From Tribonema minus (Eukaryota; Sar; Xanthophyceae; Tribonematales; Tribonemataceae): DNA of 64,000 bases. A program made the translations under genes and the position numbers. Position 1 is the stretch's first letter, and the number at the start of each line of letters is the position of its first letter. Positions 54,001 to 64,000 of the stretch are shown here, piece after piece. The stretch spans positions 31,268 through 95,267 of the forward strand of contig JAFCMP010000189.1 in the NCBI GenBank assembly GCA_017506865.1. The letters run 5' to 3'. Below the pieces are notes generated by a model. It had not been told where the DNA came from. It saw only the letters and a list, made by a program, of their open reading frames with translations, and searched no databases.

Positions 54001-55165
54001 TACCTCCTCAGGGGCATCGAAGACGCCATTGCCGACGCCACAGGCGCCCCTGGCGTGTCAGATCGTCCGTTACTAACCCTCCCACAGGGGGTCCAATCGC
54101 TGGCAGCAGCGCTTGCCCCCCTGGTCCTCGAGCTCAACGCCGGCGCCAACCCTAGGTCTGGCATCGCCTACCGAGGGTTTGAAGTTGGGTGCACGGCGCT
54201 GTTTCTGCCGACGCCGCATGGACACTTCCTCGCGTTCAACGTCGGTGCGCCGAACCACTTTTTGGCGCGCGAAAGCGCGCAGCTGATTGGCCACGACCCG
54301 CACTTCACCGAGTTCTACATCCTCGGCCGCGTCGTGCAGATTGAGGTGAGGCCGAGAGTGTATAACTTTGCTATAAGTTACTGTTATGATGCTAATTACT
54401 ATGTAGTATTATGGACACGTCCTCGCGTTCAACGTTGGCGCGCCGAACCACTTTCTGGCGCGTGAGAGCGCGCAGCTGATTGGCCACGACCCGCACTTCA
54501 CCGAGTTCTACATTCTGGGGCGCGTCGTGCAGATCGAGGTGAGGCCGACTGTGTACGCTTTGCTATAGGTACTGTTGAAACAATACTACTGTTACCGTTG
54601 TAAACAATACTAAATACTTCAGAAGTACTACTGTTGTAAACGTTTTAGAGTGGTACTGAGTGTGCATTTAGGCACAAAACCTGCACTTCACCATTGCGCC
54701 GGAGCTGGAAGCAGACAGGCCGGCCTTGAGTAGAGATGATGACACTTGACGGCGAATATTGCATGTTATGGTGTTGACTGCACGCGCCTCAAGCACAGGG
54801 TAGGCATGTATACCACTGCTAGTGCACGGCGGTCCTGCTGCGCGGGCACCGACACACATTCACTGGCTCTCTCTCTCCCTCTGCCAATCGCTGCTGCGTC
54901 ACAACAGTGCACCGACTCAACACTCACAGGCTCTCCCTCTGTCATTGCTCCACAGCAGTGCACCGACACAACACTCACTGGCTCTCCCTCTGTCATTGCT
55001 GCTGCGTTACAGCGGCGGACCGCAACAAACGGCAGCGGCGTCGGCAGCGACCACTACCAGCTGCCTCGTGGCTGCGACTACGCCGTCCTCACGGTGATGG
55101 CCGTCTCAGCGGAGTGCACGCCGCCAACGCTGCTGCTGCCGCCACGCGCTGCCAGTGTGTGCTGA
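51017..55165 (+). CDS. ATG11: ATG11/FIP200-type autophagy scaffold (C-terminal claw)
   Basis: Four exons: 51017-51231 (ATG in tcatcatgga), 51721-52900, 53983-54345, 55013-55165 (TGA). Phases agree; 636 residues. The acidic N-terminus (AESDSEPDEGWLSV) is followed by long poly-Ala, poly-Gln and Pro runs in exon 2, then a coiled coil at residues 420-465 (RRRAERAEEERDALRK) continuing into exon 3. Residues 505-620 match the ATG11/RB1CC1 C-terminal claw: GHFLAFNVGAPNHFLARESA, FTEFYILGRVVQIE and then YQLPRGCDYAVLTVMAV, paralleling plant ATG11 (LAFN..CPNYFL..ES; SYIVGQIVHIE; LP.GCEYFVVTVAM). Known role: scaffolds the Atg1/ULK1 kinase and binds selective autophagy receptors through the claw. It is much shorter than typical ATG11 (about 1100 aa), with most of the coiled coil absent. 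An extra exon in 52.9-53.98 kb is possible. Confidence 0.7.
52975..53185 (+). repeat. ATG11: Donor-junction copies of ATG11-like exon 2 (2 copies)
   Basis: The exon 2 end (gtcgaggaggaacgggatgc-type, then gctgcgcaag|gtgaggttg) recurs at 53036-53095 almost exactly and more weakly at 53135-53180. Confidence 0.8.
53948..53965 (+). repeat. C18 homopolymer, part of a splice acceptor tract
   Basis: 18 C residues, then acaacctatcccatcag|gaatctg, the acceptor of ATG11-like exon 3. This is the second acceptor in the window with a homopolymer C tract. Confidence 0.85.
54405..54560 (+). repeat. ATG11: Donor-junction copy of ATG11-like exon 3 (about 130 nt of the claw exon)
   Basis: 54415-54560 repeats 54220-54365: ggacac-tcctcgcgttcaacg through gtcgtgcagat-gag|gtgaggccga. 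Few differences are seen, so the copy is young. It keeps an open frame across LAFNVGAPNHFLARESAQLI. Confidence 0.9.
54850..55012 (+). repeat. ATG11: Acceptor-junction copies of ATG11-like exon 4 (2 extra, 51-54 bp unit)
   Basis: The intron end accgacacaacactcactgg-ctctccctctgtcattgctg...cag occurs three times in a row (about 54850-54907, 54908-54957, 54960-55012). The real exon begins at 55013. Confidence 0.85.
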
Positions 55166-56924
55166 GCGCTGGAGGTGGCGGCAGCGCTCTGCCCGCTGCT
55201 GCTGCTGCCGCTGCCCCTGCCGCTGCTGCTACGAGTGCCGCTGCTGCTGCGGCTGCCGCTTCTGCGGCTGCCGCTGCTGCGGCTGCTTCCGCTTCTGCGG
55301 CCGCTGCTGCTGCTGCTGCTGCTGCTGCTGCAATTGCATGGCGAGCGCCGCGTTCTGCCACGACGCCACCAACGGCCTACAGCGTGCAGCGCGCCGCTGC
55401 AACTGCGCGATTTGAGCGCTGCACTGCAGCTGAGCACTGCTGCAGCGGCGGCAGCATCGCTCGATTCGCTGAGAGCCGTGACGCCCCAACTCGTTTTGTG
55501 CCCTGCTGTCACCTTGAAGTGCACACGGGAGGGTGCTGCGCACGACTGCGCACCGTGAGCACTGCTGCGGCCGTGCGTATGCGCGGCGGCGGCGGGTGCA
55601 CCACAGTGCTGCTGACCGATCTGATGCCGATCATCCCCTACGGCGATGCACAGCGGTATTCCAATGTGTAAGCAGCGGTTCTGTACACTAGACGCAGCGC
55701 CTGGCCTCGAAAAAGCCGACATGCTGTCTGCGATGGGTTCGCACGTGCCTCCGAGTCAGGGGAAGGGGGGGGGGAGGGGGGGGGGGGGAGGGGGAGCATG
55801 TGGCAAGTAAGTCGTTTGGCCTCACAACAGTCGAGCCGATGTACAAAGGGTAACGAGTAGAAGTATGTCGCCTTGTGCGCGTGGCCGCTGCGGCGCTATA
55901 TGCCTGCGTGCAAGACTGCGCGGGTGGTGTGATCATGCACACCTCGGAAAACCACCGCCACATAGAAGCAGCAGTGGGGGTCCCTACCAGCAGGCCATAC
56001 ATGACCCGCGCGTGCTGTATTGCATGCTTTTGTACGGTTTGTGCCTGGTGGTCCCTGTGTACAGATACTGTGATGCGTCTACTGCAAGTTGTGATTGTGA
56101 ATACACCATAGTGTTTCGCAGACCAAGCCACCCATTCTCGTGTTGTGCTTGCCTGTTGCTGCTTTGTGAAGATGACACATCGGCGCCACATCTCAGGCTG
56201 CTGAAACAAGTCTATGAATCCCCTGATGCTGCCGCAGTGGCAAGATGATGTCGCCTACCAAGGATCTGGTGCAAGATTGCAATGGACACATGTTGGACCA
56301 CCAGCATGGTTTGTTGCATTGCGGTAACCTTTTGTTGCAATACCAATGCTTCAAAGAGACATTAGGGCCAGGATCGACGTTTCTACTTCAAAGTAGGTGC
56401 TTTGACAATCAGACAATGCTACAGAACATATACAAATCAAGGCGTTGGCGCATCGTTTATGTCCTTGCTGTTGTAGCGCAAGTCTCACCCTCCCCTGCAG
56501 CACGTTTCGGCGAATGTCCTCAACTCTGGCATTGCTGCATCCAGCAGCCGCATACTGCCAATCACCTAAGAACTAGTTGCCAACATTGGCAAATTCAAGT
56601 TGACATCTTTGTGAGTTAAATGACCTCTTCATACAAACTCCTGAAGCGCTCCTCCATGTCGTGTGTCGACTGCGCTGGTGCCTTGCATTATGCGACTTCT
56701 ACAGTGGTCAAAGTTAACGGTGCAGATTCTTCGCATCTGATGCATCTGGTGACTAAGAAAATATACCTAAGTGGTGACTGAAGCAAAACTCGTCGACTGT
56801 GCACGCTAACAGAGCTCTTCTGCCATCTTGAACTGACTTCCTGAGCGCGAGTTTTGAAAAAAATCAGCGAAAGCGAGGTGCAGGCGCTGCTCCACGCAGA
56901 GCATTGCGCATGTAGAAGCACAGC
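55166..56924. other. Between the ATG11-like gene and the last gene; no gene supported
   Basis: CTG/GCT-rich DNA at 55190-55340 is probably 3' flank of the ATG11-like gene. Long ORFs on both strands here reflect GCN-repeat composition. An open stretch ending TDLMPIIPYGDAQRYSNV (to 55671) and a frame at 56245-56619 were seen but have no splice or family support. A G-rich run lies at 55764-55798. Confidence 0.4.
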
Positions 56925-59900
56925 ATGTACGATACCTTATCGTCACGTTCAGAGTCAGAAGAGATCGCCAGCATGGAGGACCACGAACAACATCCCGGCT
57001 TTCTATACACATGCCCATCGCAAGAAGACGATGCCCCAGGGACCATCGCTATGGGTGGTGCTTCATCAGCAGTGGCAGCAGAGTCACTATTGCCGCAACA
57101 AGCGTCAGCTGCGCCCTCGGCAGCAGCAGCTGCATCAACAGAAGCAGCAGCAGAGGCAGCGTCCTCATTGAGGCCTGAAGCACTTGATGCAGCGCCAGCT
57201 GCGGCTGCAGTCGCTGCTGTTGCAGCCCTTGCTGCTGCTACGCCACCACATCACGCGCTCACCATTCCAGGGATTGTTGATGCCGCTGGCGTGTCAGCTG
57301 CGGTGGCTACACGTGATGCTTCGGGGTTTGCAAGGCTGGTGGCCGATGTCGCCAGTCTCGATTTGGACGCGCCGGACGCAATGGCTGCCGGGGCTGAGGA
57401 TAATTGCAGCAACGCACCGCCACAGGTACGCCTGCGCACACCCCTAGCGTGTTCATGACCCTATCCTGGTGTAGCACTTTTTGCGCCAACCCCATTGACA
57501 TTGCGGCCTGCAGCAATATTTGTCTTGCCTCTGCAGTAGTGATAACGCCAACAGAGATCTCTAGTGCCCGCATTGCCTGTGCTTCTTCGTAACCTGGTGA
57601 ATCATCAACGAGCTTTCAGCAATTTACAAGCCACATCAATGATCACACTGCAACACGCCACCTGGCCCCGCACTGCACCTTACTCGACGCCTGCCTATTT
57701 TCCACGAGGAATCCGATGCGACCGCGCGCCGCCTGCTGCCGCTGCCGTTGCCGCCATGCCCCGCGCACCGCAGGCCCCTGCGCCAGGCGCCGCCAGCCAC
57801 CCCAACGTCTGGAGCCAGCACAACCTGCTGCTGATCGACGAGCTCGGCATCAGCCTCACGCCCACGCAGCGCTCCGCGTCGCAGCACGCACTGAGCACTG
57901 CCTCCCAACAGAATGCGGGGAGCGCTGCCTTGCAGCACACGGCCAGTGCTGCTGCTGCGCCTGTGGAACCGGCGAATCACTCCAACGACGCCGCCGCCGC
58001 CGCTGCCGCTGCCGCTGCGGAGACCGCTGCGGCGTCCTTCCTGCGCCTGCTGCGGCCGTCGCAGGCGGCGGCGTCGTCGCAGCCGCCAGCGCCGAGCGTC
58101 GATGCTTCCGCGCAAACTGGCGGCGTGGCGGCGGCCAGCTGCGCGGCGGCGCCTGCTGCACCTATCGCGCCGCCGCCAGCGGCAGCGCAGCGTGCCTCGG
58201 GGGGGTTAGTGACAGGGGCGGGGCACTCTGAGGCGCGGGTTGGAGGCGGCGCTGAAGCGACGGCGGACGTGCAGCCCGAACATGCAGCGGAGGCACGATT
58301 TGCGTCAGGGCCAGAGTTACCGTTGTCGCGTGGGGAGTCAGCGGGAAGCCAGGGGGAGCGGGAGAGCGGCGAGGAGCAGGCGGTAGCCGCTGCGGACGTC
58401 GGCGGGAGCACGACGCAGACGCCGCAGCTGCCGGCAGCGCGGCGAGACGGCGGCGCTGAGGCGCTTGCAAGGGAGTCGCATGGAGGGGCGGGGGAGTGTG
58501 GCGATGCAACGCAGTTAGGGGGACGGCGGGGGGTTGGCGAAGGGGGCCACGAGCCTACAACGGAGCGTATATCTATGGAGCGCCACAGTTGGCAATCGCG
58601 GCCGACGGGATCAACCGGCGGCGCCGCCTCTGCCGCCAGCGCCGGCGGCGCTGGCCATAGCAGCAGCAGCGACAGCGACGGCGGCGGCACTGCTGAGGGC
58701 GCTGCAGCTGCCGCCGCCGCCGCCGCTGCGCCGGAGGGCTTGCAGAGCGCTGGCGCAGGCATGGCGCCTCGGGCTGCTGCGGCGAGCAGCGCGCTGCCGC
58801 CGCCGCCGCTGTTGCTGAGCGCTGTTGGCGTGAGCCCGATGCGCGGCGCGCGCTGCGCAGCGTCTGCAGAGTCTTGCAGCGCCGCAAGCGCGCTGTCGGA
58901 TGATGGGCGGGGGTACGGCTGGCAGGGGGAAGAGACGCCACAATATGAGCTGCCCGATGATGGGTCCATGGGGTTTGCGTACACCCCGCCTGCAGCGCTG
59001 CAGGCGAGTGGGAGCGCTGCCACCGGCGCCACGCCGCGGACCCGGGGCGAGAGCTGCTCGCTGGGGTCGCAGCAGCGCTCGCAGCAGCAGGAGCAGCAGC
59101 CGCAGCACAGCTCCCAGCAGCAGCAGCTGCAGCCGCAGCAGCTGCATCAGCAGCAGCCATTGCAGCAGCCGCAGCACAGCTCCCAGCAGCCGCCGCAGCA
59201 GCCGCATCAGCAGCTGCAGCAGCTGTCGCAGCAGCAGCAGCAGTGCTCACTGGAGCGGCAGCAGGAGCGGCGGCTATGTTCTCTTCACCCCGCTGCTGCA
59301 GAGTCGCCTGCTGCAGCGGTGGCGGCGGCGTCACCACCGCTCCCGCCTGCGCCGGCAGAGCGAGGGGAGGCAGGAGACGGGAGTCTGCGCTTCTCTGCAG
59401 CGCCGTCGGACGGAGACAGTGATGCAGGGGAGGGCGTGCCGGCGACGGATCGCAGAGGGGAAGGGACGGAGAGCTGTGTTGCTGCCGCGGCTGCTGTGAC
59501 CGCAGCTGCTGCCACGAGCTCAGCCACAGCAGCAGCGGCAGCAGTGGCGGCACCGTGCTCGCAGTACAAAGGCCGCGCTGCTGCCGCAGCTTTGGTGCCA
59601 GCGGGCGCCGCCTCGACTGCTGCAATGCAGGGTCTTGAGCCAGCGGTGCCTGCATTGCAGGCGCTCACGGCTGCTGTTTCTGCCGCTGCAGCCGCAGGAG
59701 GTGAGGCAGCCCTGCCAGTGATTGCAGATGACTTGGCAGCGGCGACAGCGGCGGCGGCAGCAGCCATGACAGCACCGGCGGCAGGCGCTGCGGCGGCTGC
59801 GGCATCAGCATCAGCAGCAGCGGCAGCGTTGCCAATGTCGCAGGGCAGCTGCAGCAGGGAATCGATGGGGCTGGGCGGCAGGTCTGCGGCATCCACGCCG

Positions 59901-62098
59901 CATAAGGCGCTCCAGCATCAGGGTGCCGCCGCTGCCGCCAGCGCAGGAGTGCTATCGCCGGCGTCCACGCGCAGTGGCGGCGGCAGCAGCGGCGGCGGCG
60001 GCGCCTCCATGGCACTCGCTGAGCACTGCTCCCTGGGGCAAGGGCTGGGGCCATTACGCGCAACGCCGCCGCCTGTTGCTGCAGCTGCGGGCGAGGGCGC
60101 ACCAGCAGCAATAGCGGCAGCGGCAGCGGCGGCAGCGGCGATGGCGGCAGCGGCAGCGGCGGAAGTCGGGTCTCCGGCATCTGCGCGCAGCGGCAGCGGT
60201 CCCTCTATGGCACTGGCGGACTGCCTGTCGCCGCTGTCTCGCGCTGCGCCTGTCAGGGCAGCCGGCAGCAGCGCTCAAACGGCGGCGACACCTGCGGCCG
60301 CCGCTGTGCTGCCAGCGGACAACCGCCGCGCTGCGGCTGCGGCAGCGGCAGCGATCTCGCCTGCCTCGCACTGCAGCAGTCGCGGCGGCGCTTCCATGGC
60401 GTTGGGCTTCGTGCTGTCGCCGCTGGAGCGTCCGCCGCTGGCGCCCGCAGCGGCAGCGGCAGGGTCGCCAAACCCTAGTGCTGGGGCTGCTGCTGCGGCC
60501 GTAGCCCTGTCACCTGCGTCGCATCGCAGCCACAGCGGCCCTTCCATGGCGCTGCTGAACATCTCGCTGTCGCCACTTCGGCAGGCGCCGCCGCTTGCGC
60601 CCGCAGCAGCTGCACAGGGGTCACCGGACCGCAACACCAAGGGTGGCGCGGCAGCAGCGCCGGCGGCAGCAGCGACATCGCCGGCGCCGCACAGCAGTCA
60701 CAGCGGGTCGTCCATGGCGTTCGGCTTTGCGCTATCGCCCGTTGCGCATTCGCCCCTGGCGCACGCCGCAGGAGGCTCGCGTTCACCAAATCCTAGCGCT
60801 AGGGCTGCTGCTGTGGCGGCGGCAGTCCCATCGCCGGCCTCAGGTGGCGGCAACAGCGGCCCTTCCATGGCGTTGAACTTTGCGGTGTCGCCGAGGCAGC
60901 GCCCGCCGTTTGCGGCTGCGGCAGCAGGGCTGGCTTCACCAAACGCCAATGCAACTGCGACTGGCGCAGCAGCAGCAGCAGCAGCAGCGGCGGGCACACA
61001 CACGCCTCGCACGAGCGCTGCCGCAGCAGCCGCGCCCTCTCCCGCTTCGCACCGCAGCTGCAGCGCCGGCGCTTCCATGGCGCTCAACTCATCGTCCGGA
61101 CACGCGCCACTGACGCCAGCAGCATCCGGCGTGAGGCGCGCGCTTGCTGCCGCAACGCCGGCGGTGGCAGCTGGCCCTGGCAGCGCGCCACTCCGAGCGC
61201 CGCCGCCTGCAGCAGCAGCAGCAGCACCACCACCAGCAGCAGCAGCACCAGCACCAGTAGCAGCAGCGGCGGCGGCAGCGGCGCAGTCGCCCGCATCTTC
61301 GCAGGGCGACAGTCACAGCAGCGGCTACAGCGGCGCTTCGCTGACGCTGGGTTTTCGGCCCACTCCAGCCTCCGCGTCGCAGGCGCTGCTGAGTGCGCCG
61401 CCGAGCGCACCTCTGGCGATGGCAGCAGTGACGGACGCAGCGGCGGAAGTGGCGGTGCCTGCGGCGGCGGCGGCGGCAGCTGCGCAAGGTGGCGGCAACG
61501 CAGCATCTCTGGGAAGCAGCGCGGCCCTCGCCCAGTCGCAGTCTTCGGTTGCCGCTGCGCAATCTGCGGCAACGCCAGCAGCAGCAACAGCAGCAGTACC
61601 GGCGGCAGCTGGTCCAGCAGATGCTCCACTACCTGCATCGCAGCGCAGCAGCGAAGTACATCAGCAGCAGCGCATGGCGGACATGCCGCAGAGCACCCCT
61701 GCTGCTGCTGCTGCTGCTGCTGCCGCATTGCTGGCGCGGCATGCAGGCAGCGGCGCCACACAAGTGTCATCGACGGCGGCGGCAGCGAAGGAAGGAGCGC
61801 CACCCCCCCAGCCACGCCCCCTTGTGCAGTACAGCAGCACAGGCGCGCCAGTACACGAGCGCAGCGACGGCGCCGCTTCGTCGCCGGCGCAGCGGGAGGG
61901 CAGCAGCGGCGCGCGCGCTGCGGCCACGCCTGAGACAGCGCTCATGCAGCAGCAGGCGCCGGGCGATGGATCTGCGAGCCAGTCGCTGAGGCTTAAAATG
62001 GGACCACCTGACAGCAGCAGCGCTCAGGATTTGCAGCAGCAGCAGCAGGCGTCGGCAGTCAGGTGCCTCTCGGATCGGCTGGACGGCGCTGCTGCCGC

Positions 62099-62135
<37 letters not shown>

Positions 62136-63751
62136 GCCGCTGCTGCTGCTGCCAACGAGAGCGGCGGCGGCAGCGGCTGCGCACCGGCTGCCGCCAGCGC
62201 GGGCGCTGCAGCTGTCACGAAGGGCACTGCTGCTGCGGCATGCAGCGGCACACTTGGGGTTCCTCGCGCCTCTGGGAACGCTGGTGCTGAGCGCTGTGCC
62301 CATGCTGGCGATGATGAGGCAGGCGGCGACGCTGCACATGGCGGCAGCGCATGTGACAGCAGCAAGGATGGCGGCGGTGTCGGCAGCGGCGGGAGTGGCG
62401 GCAGTGGCGGCAGCAACAGCGGTGGCAGCGGTGGCGGCAGCAACAGCGGTGGCAGCGGTGGCGGCAGCGGCTGCGATGACGGCGACGGCAGCAGCGGTGG
62501 CAGTGATTCCAGCAGGGGCATCAAAACTTCCACCACAGCCGCTGCTGATGACGCCAGCACGACCGCAGCTGCTGTTGGCGTCACCGGTGCTGCTGCTGCT
62601 CCGACGAGTTTCGCTTCGGGTACTGCCAGCGTGGCAGCACGCGCTGCGTCAGCGCCAGCAGCGGCGGCTGGTGGTTCCTCGCAACCCGACGGCGCAGCGT
62701 GCACCGCCACGACCGGCACTGCCGCGGTTGTTACTGCGCATGGTCAACCTGCATCATCTCCAGCAGCGGCGGCGGCGGCGGCGGAGGCATCGGCACCAGC
62801 TGCCGTATGTCACCGGCCCGCCGGCGCTGCCCGCGGCGGCGATCGACGACTGGAGTCCACGCCAACAAGCAGCAGCGCTCCGCACAGCAGCGCTCAGCGC
62901 AGCAGCGATCCGCCGCTGAGCTCGCGCACGTCGAGCTGCACGCCATTGGGGGAGTCAGTGCTCAGCAGCGCCTCCGCGCCGAGCTCCACCCCCCTGTCCC
63001 CCGACCTTCTCGCCGTGAGGAGCCGCGCTGCGCTGCCTGTCGCCGCGACGCCGACCGCAGCTGCTGCTGTGCAGCGCGCGTCGACGGTGGCTGCGGCGGC
63101 GGCAGCTGCGGCGGCGGCAGCTGCGGCGGCGGCAGCTGCGGTGGCTCAATGCGCGGGCGGCACGGCAGCAGCAGCAGCAGCAGCAGCAGCGGGTGTGGAC
63201 GGGGGCCCTGCGAGGCGCGCGCTGCGGCGGCACGCAGCAGCGCTCAGGCTGCGGCAGCGCACGCCGCCTCTCCGGCGTCAACGCCGCGTGGCAGCGGCTG
63301 GGCAGCAGCGGCGGGAGTGGCTGCTCTGGACTCGCAGCGTACCACGCAGGGGGGCTGCGACGCCAGCGGCAGCGGCGGCGGCGGCGGTGGCGGCCCGTGC
63401 AGCGTTGAGCCCTCGTCTTCTGCCGCGAACGACGGTGACGCGCAGGAAGGCATGCCGCCTGCTACCGCTGCTGCTGCTGCTGCTGCTGCTGCCGCCGCTG
63501 CTGCTGCCGCTGCCGCGACGCCCGTGCGCAGCCAGCTGTCGACTGTAGACGATACGCTTGCCGACAGCTGTGACAGCGATGCTGACGATCGCCATCGCGA
63601 TGTCAGCGCTGCAGCTGGCGCAGCGGATGGCGGTCTTGGCAATGGCGGCGGCAGCGGCGGCGACGGCAGCGGCGGAGGTATCGACGATGGTGGCGGCGGC
63701 GAGGGCGGCAGCGGACGCAAAGCGCCGTTGCTGAAATCCAGAGAGGCTCAG
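56925..63751 (+). CDS. Very large Ala/Ser/Gln-rich protein with SMAL repeats (3' end outside window)
   Basis: Exon 1, 56925-57425: ATG, then MYDTLSSRSESEEIASMEDH, an Ala-rich middle, VADVASLDLDAPDAMAAGAE and donor cacag|gtacg. Exon 2 starts at 57774 after gcaccgcag, in phase 0 (APAPGAASHPNVWSQHNLLL). It stays open for 5.7 kb with runs of Ala, Gln (59070-59260), Gly and Ser. At 59940-61400 a unit of about 50-60 aa recurs eight times with the core S-P-A-S-x-x-S-x-S-G-x-S-M-A-L followed by LSP, as expected for phospho-serine-rich disorder. Near 63190-63240 the plausible frame shifts, so a short intron is inferred; otherwise the frame stops at 63548. The frame 63240-63751 ends LLKSREAQ and donor gctcag|gtcagt. 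No known domain is recognised. A regulator with disordered regions is a guess. Confidence 0.5.
59940..61400 (+). repeat. Eight tandem protein-coding repeats (SMAL units)
   Basis: Units of about 150-200 nt contain tccatggc(g/a)(c/t)t for SMAL, near 60007, 60204, 60394, 60543, 60711, 60866, 61074 and 61335. Examples are SGPSMALADCLSPLSRAAP and SGPSMALNFAVSPRQRPPF. The last is diverged (SGASLTLGFRPTP). Confidence 0.85.
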
Positions 63752-64000
63752 GTCAGTGCTCTGATTCAACTTCTTCGAAGAAGTGCAGATGAAGCCCACT
63801 CTAAGCTACACGCAGATATTGCCCTTGAGGCCAACTTGTCATACGTGCTTGTCACTCACTTGTACATTCATGCAAGGTTATGATAAAATTGATCTTGTCT
63901 ACCAAAATTTGAAGTTTTACTCAAAGTTGAAATCTCCATGCTAGCTTGGGATTTGGTGTAGTCATGGCAGGTCTGTTGGATCATTTGTCACTGTGTGTGG

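Noticed and set aside
54907..55671. 254-aa plus-strand ORF across the end of the ATG11-like gene
   Set aside because: It conflicts with the claw-matching frame and consists of poly-Ala and poly-Arg frame shadows.
57636..60800. Long minus-strand ORFs opposite the giant plus-strand ORF (e.g. 57977-59032, 58573-59655)
   Set aside because: GCN/NGC repeats are open in most frames; these have no start context, splice sites or protein-like composition beyond Ala/Gln/Arg runs.
1..64000. tRNA, rRNA or snRNA genes
   Set aside because: No cloverleaf-like or conserved rRNA/snRNA segment was noticed by eye; a dedicated search was not possible.

Overview
This is eukaryotic nuclear DNA. Genes are cut into short exons by GT-AG introns with strong AG|GT junctions. 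Coding exons are extremely GC-rich (Ala/Arg/Gln runs), while introns carry TTAGGG/CCCTAA blocks, CTTCAA/TTGAAG motifs, trinucleotide runs and homopolymer C tracts. A GC-rich unicellular alga or protist (haptophyte- or stramenopile-like) fits best; this is an inference from composition, and I cannot name the species.

Layout. (1) 1-13846, plus strand: the 3' part of an IQ-motif / EF-hand-like gene (10 exons, all phases consistent). (2) 14539-25407, minus: a proteasome ubiquitin receptor Rpn13/ADRM1 gene (8 exons). (3) 25.4-32.4 kb: a gene-poor stretch with a retroelement ORF, inverted and dispersed repeats and small orphan ORFs. (4) 32403-40540, minus: an MGRN1/LOG2-type RING E3 ligase with an N-terminal myristoylation signal (8 exons). 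(5) 40836-48347 and perhaps beyond, minus: an unrecognised multi-exon gene, only partly solved. (6) 51017-55165, plus: an ATG11/FIP200-type autophagy scaffold. (7) 56925 to the right edge, plus: a very large Ala/Ser/Gln-rich protein with internal repeats. Three of the four recognised genes act in ubiquitin or autophagy pathways, but nothing shows that the neighbourhood is functional.

The outstanding observation is structural. At most splice sites of genes 1, 2, 4, 5 and 6, the exon-intron junction itself (the last or first 20-130 nt of exon plus the adjoining intron) is tandemly repeated one to about ten times on the intron side. Only the outermost copy joins the full exon. The rest are degenerating decoy junctions, many with an intact GT or AG and several with in-frame stops. 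One pair (149 bp unit, 4761-5059) is almost identical and so recent. Most of the intron length seems to have grown this way. A duplication across a splice site need not change the mRNA, so it can build up; the genome then has to pick the right junction among many near-identical ones. I regard this as the candidate undescribed system.

Exon models were built by hand from splice signals, reading phase and family resemblance. Where the phases of all exons of a gene agree I trust the model; where they do not I say so.
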